Below are positions 1-6,163 of a DNA stretch of 6,237 nt, one piece after another. The notes below the pieces were generated by a model, which was given only the letters and a program-made list of their open reading frames with translations, had not been told where the DNA came from and did no database searches. Positions within the stretch are counted from its first letter, which is position 1; each line of letters begins with the position of its first letter. Position numbers and translations under genes: made by a program. This DNA comes from Cytophagaceae bacterium (GTDB lineage Bacteria > Bacteroidota > Bacteroidia > Cytophagales > Flexibacteraceae): NCBI GenBank assembly GCA_947464365.1, contig CANHWS010000210.1:1-6237 (forward strand). Reading direction: 5' to 3'.

Positions 1-297
1 CACTAAGGCATGGTCAGTATCGGCCACTAATGGGAAGTTGAGATCATACTTGGTGATAAACTTCTGATGACTTTTTTCGTCATCAACGCTGACACCGATG
101 ACTTGATAGCCAGCAGCTTGTAGGACGGGCATACTATCTCGCAGATTGCAAGCCTGCTCGGTACAGCCAGGAGTGCTGTCTTTAGGGTAGAAATAGAGTG
201 CCACCTTCTGACCCAAAAACTGATCTAAGGAGATTGGTTGACCATTTTGGTCCTTACTGACGAATTTGGGGGCTGCTTGGCCAACTGTGAGTGCCAT
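1..297 (-). CDS. bcp: Thioredoxin-dependent peroxiredoxin, BCP/PrxQ type (C-terminal part outside the window)
   Basis: Thiol peroxidase that reduces hydrogen peroxide and organic hydroperoxides in the cytoplasm, using thioredoxin as electron donor. Ninety-nine codons are visible, beginning MALTVGQAAPKF; the family is usually about 150 residues, so roughly the last third lies beyond the left edge. The diagnostic segment FYPKDSTPGCTEQAC (residues 36-50) holds the peroxidatic cysteine C45 and the resolving cysteine C50, the same C-x4-C spacing and numbering as E. coli BCP. VIGVSVDD (67-73) and FPLVADTD (88-95) are further family blocks. No signal peptide is seen. The start at 297 is the only ATG after an in-frame stop at 322-324, and it has no Shine-Dalgarno sequence. 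It lies 95 bases downstream of the M23 peptidase gene on the same strand, with a promoter candidate of its own in the gap. Family assignment is near certain. Confidence 0.96.
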   Translation of the reverse strand, partial: MALTVGQAAPKFVSKDQNGQPISLDQFLGQKVALYFYPKDSTPGCTEQACNLRDSMPVLQAAGYQVIGVSVDDEKSHQKFITKYDLNFPLVADTDHALV

Positions 298-365
298 GTG
301 TCTGGAATTGTATTGTGGATTTCAGCAAGTATAACTGCCGCTTGGTGATGAATGTTTGCCTAGAT

Positions 366-373
366 CAAAGGTA
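366..373 (-). promoter_or_regulatory. Candidate -10 element of the bcp promoter (TAnnTTTG)
   Basis: Read on the minus strand the sequence is TACCTTTG, an exact match to the Bacteroidota -10 consensus TAnnTTTG. It lies in the 95-base gap between the peptidase stop and the bcp start and would place transcription initiation about 60 bases before the bcp ATG. I find no TTG at the usual -33 distance, so the call rests on one short motif plus location. Confidence 0.4.
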
Positions 374-392
374 TCAGAGATCGAGAAGATAG

Positions 393-2330
393 TTACTTAA
401 TAGAGGTTTCGTACCTGGATATGTTACCTAGGTTGTCCTTTACCTCCAGGACCAAATCCCCAATAAAAGGCTGACCCTTTATTAGTGGCTCTGCCCAGAT
501 TACGTTGTACTTATGCTCGTAGCAGAACAGGAGCCATTGTCCGTTAAGGGTGCCACGCCAGCTATGGATACCTGATAGATTATCCCCAATCACGAACTTG
601 AGGATTTTACGCCCGACGGCTACCTTGGTAATGCTCGGTCCTTTCGTATCTGAGACCAGTTTGTATTTGCCAAAGTACTTGGTTCTGAACTTAATGCTGC
701 CGTCTGGAGCCCAACGACCACCAACAAATTTAACCCGATCCTTGCTCATGACCTGGGCTACTCCCGTTTTCTCGGGGTCAGCGACGGGATCAAAAGGTCT
801 GAAGCCCATCATCAAAGGGCCATGTAAGGGTGTCAGACCATTAGAGATTGAGACTGCCTTTTCCTCGATATCCTCCTTAATCTCGAGGTACAGGGTATCA
901 TACAAGACTTCATCCCCAAAAGCCATCTCGATGTGTTGGCCTTTGTACTCGAGCACCTTTGATGAAGGCATGACCGCCTTGAAGTGCATCAGCTCACGTC
1001 CATTGTCGGTGACGAGGCTATCAGGTAGGCCTTTGCGTATATCCCATAAGAAAACACCAGTCAGGTCCTCATTATAAGCCAAGGGGCATGGCATCATCCG
1101 TTTGCCAGCACCGATCGTAATGGTATTGGTATTAGGGCGCAAATTGGTAGCCTTTATTTTGAGGACATTTTCTTGCAACTCATGCCGGAATCTGGCCTTA
1201 GGCCCTCCCGCCGTCAAGGCCACCGCAGGGGTACGAGGTCTTTTGCCAATTAAGGTCATCTCTAGGTCAGTACTATTGCCATAAGCATCAGACACGTGGA
1301 TTAAGACCTCGTGGCGCATACTGTCTTTGATTGTTATACGTCCTGTTTTTTCGGCTGTGCGAAACTGATGGAGCATGTTACCGTCGGCCAGATAACATTT
1401 CTGGTACTTATCTCCCGTCCTTACATAGTTGTCATAGACCAAATGGTTGTTGATCTGTTTGGCTTCGGCTAGTGGCAGATGCGCCAGGTTATGAAAATAC
1501 ACCTCTTTGCCGTCCAGCTTGATGTCGATGCAGTTGATAGAAGCCCTTGAGGACCCATTGTTGATTCTGTCGCGGACCATGGCCTCAAGCCCAACTGTAC
1601 CCCAAACCTCTATAGGTTTTTCGGTGCGGTACCGTTTGCCAACTTTTTTGACGCCAATCTCAACTCGGTCATATTTGCCATTAACACGTCCGTTGATATC
1701 CAGAGGTCTGATCGCCATCCGGATAAAATAAGGTGGCAACCTATCTTCGACCTCAGGAAAACCAACAATTAGTGGATTATAGATACCGTCAAGCGAGTCC
1801 CTGATCTCAAAGTGTAAATGAGGCCCACCAGAGCTGCCTGTATTTCCGCCAAGCCCAATTACTTCACCCTTTCTGAACCTAAACATGCCTTTTGGAGGTG
1901 TAATTTCCACCTTGAATTGCTCAAGGTCATACTGTTTGCGCCGCAAATAGGCCTCGACGGTTGGGTCGAAGTTTTGAAGGTGGGCATAAACTGTGCTCAG
2001 GCCATTATTGTGCCTCAGGATCAGCATGTTGCCATACCCATGACTGTCTTGTTGGATAAGCGTGACGTACCCATCAGCAGCAGCAACAATTGGTTTGCCA
2101 ACGACATAATTGGTCCTGATATCAAGCCCCCCATGGAAGTGGTTTGAGCGCAACTCGCCCATGTTGCCTGTTAAGCTGGCTTTGGTGCCGGGCAAATACG
2201 GAAACTGGAAATAACCTTTAGGGTATAAGGGCTGCCCAGACAGTGGTAGGCAGAATACCAACGAAAAAAAAGGGAGTATCTTTAGAAATAACTTCTGGAA
2301 GAATGGCAAAGGACTAGGAGATAGAGGCAT
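393..2330 (-). CDS. Secreted M23 family (LytM-type) zinc metallopeptidase
   Basis: Predicted exported peptidoglycan endopeptidase of 645 residues. The N-terminus has basic and hydrophobic residues (about 13-31) ending in SGQ, consistent with a Sec signal peptide cut near residue 33; the cysteine at 27 lacks a lipobox. The catalytic domain spans about 45-190. HFHGGLD gives zinc ligands H66 and D70, VYAHL gives H117, and HLHFE gives H171 and the third ligand H173, so all expected LytM active-site residues are present. A segment of about 30 residues (roughly 121-152) separates H117 from the GEVIGLGGNTGSSGGPHLHF block. The long remainder (about 200-645) looks beta-rich, with DNLSGI (583-588) and KDNLGN (632-637) motifs of Ig-like modules; this layout is common in Bacteroidota M23 proteins. 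The only ATG after an in-frame stop (2346-2348) is at 2330. Whether it cleaves murein crosslinks or regulates another enzyme cannot be read from sequence. Confidence 0.93.
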   Translation of the reverse strand: MPLSPSPLPFFQKLFLKILPFFSLVFCLPLSGQPLYPKGYFQFPYLPGTKASLTGNMGELRSNHFHGGLDIRTNYVVGKPIVAAADGYVTLIQQDSHGYGNMLILRHNNGLSTVYAHLQNFDPTVEAYLRRKQYDLEQFKVEITPPKGMFRFRKGEVIGLGGNTGSSGGPHLHFEIRDSLDGIYNPLIVGFPEVEDRLPPYFIRMAIRPLDINGRVNGKYDRVEIGVKKVGKRYRTEKPIEVWGTVGLEAMVRDRINNGSSRASINCIDIKLDGKEVYFHNLAHLPLAEAKQINNHLVYDNYVRTGDKYQKCYLADGNMLHQFRTAEKTGRITIKDSMRHEVLIHVSDAYGNSTDLEMTLIGKRPRTPAVALTAGGPKARFRHELQENVLKIKATNLRPNTNTITIGAGKRMMPCPLAYNEDLTGVFLWDIRKGLPDSLVTDNGRELMHFKAVMPSSKVLEYKGQHIEMAFGDEVLYDTLYLEIKEDIEEKAVSISNGLTPLHGPLMMGFRPFDPVADPEKTGVAQVMSKDRVKFVGGRWAPDGSIKFRTKYFGKYKLVSDTKGPSITKVAVGRKILKFVIGDNLSGIHSWRGTLNGQWLLFCYEHKYNVIWAEPLIKGQPFIGDLVLEVKDNLGNISRYETSIK

Positions 2331-2340
2331 GATCTGGCTA

Positions 2341-2348
2341 CAAAACTA
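2341..2348 (-). promoter_or_regulatory. Candidate -10 element of the M23 peptidase promoter
   Basis: On the minus strand this reads TAGTTTTG, an exact TAnnTTTG match. It ends only 10 bases before the peptidase ATG, so initiation from it would give an almost leaderless mRNA. No TTG lies at the expected -33 spacing. The short distance makes this a tentative call. Confidence 0.28.
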
Positions 2349-2444
2349 AGGCAGGGAAGGCGTATGGCAGGTGTTTTTCGCAAGGTCAGGCATCAATTTG
2401 TGATACAATGTGCCTTTAGGCTCTCATTTTGGCCAGTTATCCCT

Positions 2445-2452
2445 TAATTTTG
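2445..2452 (+). promoter_or_regulatory. Candidate -10 element of the lutB promoter
   Basis: TAATTTTG is an exact match to the Bacteroidota -10 consensus. It would start transcription near 2459, leaving a leader of about 70 bases before the lutB ATG. The nearest upstream TTG (2429-2431) is only 13 bases away, shorter than the usual 19-21, so the -33 element is not convincing. The 201-base divergent gap (2331-2531) holds nothing else I can identify. Confidence 0.4.
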
Positions 2453-2531
2453 ACTCTATGTTCCGATGCTGCTTTGGCAACCACCACTACTGTGTTTGCA
2501 TTACTTACCGGAACGCTGAAAGCCTTTAGAT

Positions 2532-3911
2532 ATGTCTATCCTTGCCTCCGAAAAATTCCAGCTTGATGCCGATACCAAGGTCTTTGACCTTAAACATCGG
2601 CAGACGATCAAGTTCAATATGGCCAAGTATGAAGCCGCTGTTGAAAGTGGTCTTACCCAATATACTGACCATGCAGCGGCTAGGGATCGGGCCTCAGACA
2701 AGAAGAACGAGGCTGTCCAACACCTCGGGACCTATTTGCAGGAGTTCGAGACCAAATTCAAGGCCAGAGGTGGCAAAGTCATTTGGGCACGTGACAAAGA
2801 GGAAGCTCTAGCTGAGATCCTCAAGATTTTCCTGCAAAAACAAGCTAAGCTCGTCGTGAAGTCTAAAAGCATGACTAGCGAGGAGATCGAGCTCAACGAG
2901 TTTTTGGAGCATCATGGTGTAGAGCCTGTCGAAACTGACCTTGGTGAGTGGATTGTGCAGATGGCTGGGCAGCGACCTTATCATATCGTGACGCCAGCCA
3001 TGCACATGAACCGTCATGACATCAGTGCGCTCTTCGTAGACAAACTAAAGGTAGCTCCTACCGAAGACCCTCAGGAGCTTACGATGATAGCCCGTCGGTT
3101 ATTACGTGAAAAGTATACCACTGCTGATATTGGTATTACTGGAGGGAACTTTCTGGTCGCAGACACAGGGGCTGTAGCCGTAACCGAGAACGAAGGCAAT
3201 GCACGCCTTACGATGACGTTCCCGAAAACGTTAATCAGCATTGTCGGCATCGAGAAGGTATTACCCAAACTGCAAGACCTCGAGACCATGTGGCCAATTT
3301 TGGCAACGCACGGCACTGGTCAGCATGTCACTGTCTATAACACTCTTATGGGTGGGCCTCGCCAAGCTGACGAGACAGACGGACCAGAGGAAATGTATGT
3401 TGTTCTGCTTGACAATGGTCGCACTACGCTCTTGGCTGACCCAGTTAAACGCCAAGCACTTAAGTGTATACGGTGTGGGGCCTGCCTCAATGCCTGCCCA
3501 GTCTATAAAAACATTGGCGGCCACACTTACGAAACCACCTATAGTGGCCCAATCGGCTCTATCATATCACCGCATTATCTCGGTATGAAGGAGTTCAAAC
3601 ACCTGAGCTACGCTTCATCCCTTTGTGGTGCTTGTACATCAGTTTGCCCAGTCAGGATTGATATTGCCGAGATCCTCTTATTGAACCGCAAACAGTCTGT
3701 AGATGAAGGATATGTTAAGCCGATCGAGCAACTAGGGTTCAAGATCTGGAAATTTGCGATGAAGCACCGCATCATGCTCAACCTTGGTGGCGGCAAGCTC
3801 AAAACGATTGGTGTAAACCTGCTTTTCAAAGGCAGCTGGGGTAAACACCGTGGCGACATCGAGTTGGCACCTAAGAGCTTTAATACCTTGTGGAAAGAGC
3901 GTAGGGGGTAA
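2532..3911 (+). CDS. lutB: LutB-type iron-sulfur protein of L-lactate utilisation (LUD domain plus 2x[4Fe-4S])
   Basis: Homolog of LutB (also called LldF/YkgF), the subunit of the cytoplasmic LutABC complex that oxidises L-lactate to pyruvate. The 459 residues match the usual length. The LUD domain covers about 70-305, with family blocks KLVVKSKSMTSEEIELN (106-122), ETDLGEWIVQ (134-143), ADIGITGGNF (198-207) and LLDNGR (292-297). Two ferredoxin-like motifs follow: CIRCGACLNACP (C312, C315, C318, C322) and SLCGACTSVCP (C365, C368, C372), then the C-terminal LutB tail (about 385-459). ATG 2532 is fixed by an in-frame stop at 2517-2519; there is no clear Shine-Dalgarno sequence. It is a single-gene unit: divergent from the peptidase and convergent with the permease, with no lutA or lutC in the window. 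LutA and LutC may be encoded elsewhere. Family assignment is strong; a role in lactate oxidation is inferred from family. Confidence 0.94.
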   Translation: MSILASEKFQLDADTKVFDLKHRQTIKFNMAKYEAAVESGLTQYTDHAAARDRASDKKNEAVQHLGTYLQEFETKFKARGGKVIWARDKEEALAEILKIFLQKQAKLVVKSKSMTSEEIELNEFLEHHGVEPVETDLGEWIVQMAGQRPYHIVTPAMHMNRHDISALFVDKLKVAPTEDPQELTMIARRLLREKYTTADIGITGGNFLVADTGAVAVTENEGNARLTMTFPKTLISIVGIEKVLPKLQDLETMWPILATHGTGQHVTVYNTLMGGPRQADETDGPEEMYVVLLDNGRTTLLADPVKRQALKCIRCGACLNACPVYKNIGGHTYETTYSGPIGSIISPHYLGMKEFKHLSYASSLCGACTSVCPVRIDIAEILLLNRKQSVDEGYVKPIEQLGFKIWKFAMKHRIMLNLGGGKLKTIGVNLLFKGSWGKHRGDIELAPKSFNTLWKERRG

Positions 3912-3999
3912 AGTTAGTTATCCATCCTATGGACTAACCATAATCTACCATACCTAAGACTCTGTTTCACAATCAGTTAGCACCAAACCTCAAGCAAAT

Positions 4000-4048
4000 A
4001 AAAAACTAAGGGCCACAATCTAGTAGATTGTGGCCCTTAGTTTTTTTT
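4000..4048. terminator. Bidirectional intrinsic terminator between convergent lutB and the permease gene
   Basis: A perfect 15-bp inverted repeat, CTAAGGGCCACAATC (4006-4020) and its complement (4026-4040), closes on the five-base loop TAGTA. Six A residues precede it (4000-4005) and eight T residues follow (4041-4048), so the A and T tracts extend the stem and each strand ends in a U-run. It lies 88 bases after the lutB stop and 24 bases after the permease stop, and should terminate both convergent transcripts. Confidence 0.93.
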
Positions 4049-4072
4049 GATTAGTAAAGGTTAGCTAGAAAA

Positions 4073-5650
4073 TCACTTACCCAGCTTACTATTCCGACGG
4101 CCATAGACGAAGTAAACAGCCAAGCCAACTACCATCCAGATCATGGCAACTGTCAAGGTTGTGATGTCAAGGGCAACAATCATGAAGCCACAAACCAACA
4201 TCCCGAGGATTGGCACCAAAGGTACCCATGGTGTGCGGAACGGGCGGACCAAATCAGGCGAGGTCCTGCGCATGATAATGATGCCAAGGCATACGATAAC
4301 GAAGGCGAACAAGGTGCCAAACGAAGTCAAATCACCAGCCACGCTACCAGGGATAAAAGCACCAAACATTCCTACAAAAATCAAAAGGATCCAGTTGGCC
4401 TTGTAGGGAGTCTTATATTTTGGATGCAGGTCGCTAAGCATTTTAGGCATCAGCCCATCATGGCTCATGGTGAAGAAAACTCGACTCTGACCCATCAACA
4501 TCACGAGGATAACTGATGAGAATCCAGCCAAAATAGCAACAGAAACACTCGTAGCTAACCAGCCGTAACCCGGCATATACTCCTTGATGGCGTAGGCGAC
4601 TGAGGCTTCCTTACCTGCAGTTTTGAACTCGGTCCAGTTGGCAACTCCAGTGAGGACATGGCCGAATAGGACGTACAAGATGGTGCAAACAACCAATGAC
4701 CCTAGGATACCTATTGGCATATCACGAGCAGGATTTTTGGCTTCTTGGGCGGCGGTGCTGACAGCATCAAACCCGATAAAGGCAAAAAACACAATAGCTG
4801 CACCACCAAGGACACCTCCCCAACCATGTTTGAAAATACCCTCATGTCCTGGTACTCCTTGCGGAATAAAGTAAGGGGTGTAGTTTTCGGGATTGATGTA
4901 TTGCCAACCAATGGCGATGAAAAGAAGTACTATAGAGACTTTGACAATGACGATAATGCTGTTGACGATGGCGCTTTCTTGGGTGCCACGGATCAAGACC
5001 ATGGTAATCAGGAACAAAATCAACAAAGCAGGTGCGTTGATGAACCCACGTGTAACATTGACAGATTCAGTCAAAGCAGCCGGGAGGGCATCATACTGTG
5101 CTCCGTCCATATAGAGGATGTTGTCTTTGATCGATTTGGAGAGGATTGGCGCAGACTCAAGGATCTTTTTGATTGCTTCCGGGTCGGTGACACTACGGAG
5201 CGCTTCGAACGGGGAGTGGCACCACTCATAAGGAATGGCCCCGCCCAATAGGTTGTTGAGGTATTCGCTCCATGCAATAGACACGGTCGCCGCCCCCAAA
5301 GCATACTCCATAATTAGAGCCCAACCGATGACCCAAGCTACGATTTCGCCCAAGGTAACATAAGCATAAGCATAAGCAGACCCAGCAATCGGGATGGTGC
5401 TGGCAAACTCAGCATAACAAAGACCTGCAAAAGCACAGCCGATAGCGGCTACGACAAATGCTAGGGTCACAGCTGGTCCTGAGGCATCAGCGGCAGCGGC
5501 AGCTGTCCGGACGAACAAGCCGGCACCGATAATGGCACCAACACCGAGCGCCACAAGATTAGTAGCGCCAAGGGTTTTCTTGAGACCATGGCCTCCGCTA
5601 TTGGCCTCCTTGAGGATTGTTGTTAAGTTCTTAGTTCTGAAAATTGACAT
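4073..5650 (-). CDS. Amino acid permease, APC superfamily (cationic amino acid transporter/YfnA-like)
   Basis: Inner-membrane amino acid transporter of 525 residues with about 12 hydrophobic segments. The first helix carries the unwound-helix motif of the APC fold, GVGAIIGAGLFV (36-47), after the typical LKKTLGATNLVALG lead-in. The helix near 285-300 runs into GFDAVSTAAQEAKNPARDMP (293-312), a hallmark of the CAT/YfnA group, and QSRVFFTMSHDGLMP (388-402) is the conserved loop after the eighth helix. A hydrophilic stretch of about 65 residues (roughly 138-203) between membrane segments is longer than in compact bacterial relatives and probably faces the periplasm. ATG 5650 is fixed by an in-frame stop at 5654-5656; no Shine-Dalgarno sequence is visible. 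The gene stands alone, convergent with lutB and divergent from metH. The substrate cannot be deduced, and proximity to metH does not show methionine transport. Confidence 0.93.
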   Translation of the reverse strand: MSIFRTKNLTTILKEANSGGHGLKKTLGATNLVALGVGAIIGAGLFVRTAAAAADASGPAVTLAFVVAAIGCAFAGLCYAEFASTIPIAGSAYAYAYVTLGEIVAWVIGWALIMEYALGAATVSIAWSEYLNNLLGGAIPYEWCHSPFEALRSVTDPEAIKKILESAPILSKSIKDNILYMDGAQYDALPAALTESVNVTRGFINAPALLILFLITMVLIRGTQESAIVNSIIVIVKVSIVLLFIAIGWQYINPENYTPYFIPQGVPGHEGIFKHGWGGVLGGAAIVFFAFIGFDAVSTAAQEAKNPARDMPIGILGSLVVCTILYVLFGHVLTGVANWTEFKTAGKEASVAYAIKEYMPGYGWLATSVSVAILAGFSSVILVMLMGQSRVFFTMSHDGLMPKMLSDLHPKYKTPYKANWILLIFVGMFGAFIPGSVAGDLTSFGTLFAFVIVCLGIIIMRRTSPDLVRPFRTPWVPLVPILGMLVCGFMIVALDITTLTVAMIWMVVGLAVYFVYGRRNSKLGK

Positions 5651-5768
5651 AGGTCAGTTTATCCAATGTATGTAGTCAAGTCGCAAAGTAGGCATTTGTT
5701 TGGTAGATATGCCACTCAATGGTTGTTAATGTCTGCGAAAATGTAGTCTCCTAACAAAATGGGGCACT

Positions 5769-5802
5769 TTGTTGCACCATGCTACCGATTTGACGTAATT
5801 TG
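5769..5802 (+). promoter_or_regulatory. Candidate promoter of the SAM riboswitch-metH transcript
   Basis: TAATTTG (5796-5802) resembles the Bacteroidota -10 element TAnnTTTG with one base missing between TA and TTTG. Two overlapping-phase TTG triplets (5769-5771 and 5772-5774) lie upstream; the second is 21 bases from the -10 candidate, within the usual 19-21 range. Initiation about seven bases downstream would fall at 5807-5810, just where helix P1 of the riboswitch starts. The agreement of these three positions is the main support. Confidence 0.45.
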
Positions 5803-5806
5803 CAGG

Positions 5807-5983
5807 GCTTATCCAGAAAGACGGAGGGAATGGACCCGACGATGTCTTGGCAACCCAGCAACCACCCTGTTATCAATTTCGGGCTCCCTTCAAAATAGCA
5901 CGACTCAGCAGGTTACTAATGGTGCCAAATTCCACTTAAAGCGCAGCCTTATCTAGGCCTAGCGACTGCAAGAAAGATAAAGC
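5807..5983 (+). ncRNA. SAM-I (S-box) riboswitch, cis-regulating metH
   Basis: S-adenosylmethionine-binding aptamer, about 180 bases before the metH start. P1 pairs GCTTATC (5807-5813) with GATAAAGC (5976-5983) with one bulged A. P2 pairs AAGAC (5818-5822) with GTCTT (5844-5848); between them lie the kink-turn segment GGAGGGA, the GGG/CCC helix (5826-5828/5835-5837) and a loop whose TGG (5831-5833) can form the pseudoknot with CCA (5925-5927). The invariant GGCAACC follows (5849-5855). P3 pairs AGCAACC (5857-5863) with GGTTACT (5911-5917) with one mismatch. The conserved AATGGTGCCAAATTCC segment is at 5918-5933. P4 pairs GCAG (5943-5946) with CTGC (5966-5969), followed by the A-rich J4/1, AAGAAAGATAA. 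The order and conserved bases match SAM-I, not SAM-II or SAM-III. P3 is unusually long. High SAM is expected to reduce metH expression. Confidence 0.93.
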
Positions 5984-6017
5984 GATTTGAGTCAACCCCA
6001 CTCATTTCTGGCTTAGC

Positions 6018-6060
6018 GATACCTTTTGCGCATTCTCGCAACGGATCCTTATTGCTTTTT
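6018..6060 (+). terminator. Candidate expression-platform hairpin of the SAM riboswitch
   Basis: Downstream of the aptamer, TTGCG (6026-6030) pairs with CGCAA (6037-6041) across the loop CATTCT. The stem extends outward through GAT-CC (6018-6023, one bulged A) pairing with GGATC (6043-6047). A T-rich stretch follows, ending in TTTTT (6056-6060). This could act as an intrinsic terminator under high SAM, but the stem is interrupted, the T-run is not immediately adjacent, and I see no clean antiterminator. Confidence 0.35.
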
Positions 6061-6120
6061 GTCCAACGTTTCCTGATCTCGGATAGCATTGAGCATTTGG
6101 CGTAGTAAAGTAGAGAGGCA

Positions 6121-6153
6121 ATGAGGGATCAAACCATACTTTTTAGACCATAA
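6121..6153 (+). other. Possible 10-codon leader ORF upstream of metH
   Basis: ATG at 6121 opens a frame of ten codons (MRDQTILFRP) ending in TAA at 6151-6153, ten bases before the metH ATG and in a different frame. AGAGAGG (6112-6118) resembles a Shine-Dalgarno sequence but sits only two bases from the ATG, which is too close to be convincing. An ORF this short arises easily by chance, and the peptide has no regulatory codon run. Confidence 0.15.
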
Positions 6154-6163
6154 CCCCGGCGTA

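Noticed and set aside
550..1077. Plus-strand ORF of 175 codons antisense to the M23 peptidase
   Set aside because: It is a mirror of the coding frame on the other strand, with no family resemblance and no promoter.
4001..4048. Inverted repeat considered as an insertion-sequence end or REP-type element
   Set aside because: It has a single copy in the window, no transposase or target duplication, and the position and T-run fit a terminator.
4745..5251. Plus-strand ORF of 168 codons antisense to the permease
   Set aside because: It lies wholly within the permease gene, whose frame is clearly coding with transporter motifs; the antisense translation is low-complexity and Asp-rich with no recognisable domain.
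5684..5690. TACTTTG on the minus strand as a -10 element for the permease gene
   Set aside because: It lacks one base of the TAnnTTTG spacing and has no TTG at the right distance; the permease promoter remains unassigned.
5759..5956. Plus-strand ORF of 65 codons upstream of metH
   Set aside because: It runs straight through the SAM-I aptamer, resembles no protein family I recognise, and its composition follows the conserved RNA bases.
5951..5964. Palindrome CTAGGCCTAG considered as an operator
   Set aside because: It lies inside the P4 loop of the riboswitch, where an RNA hairpin is the simpler explanation.
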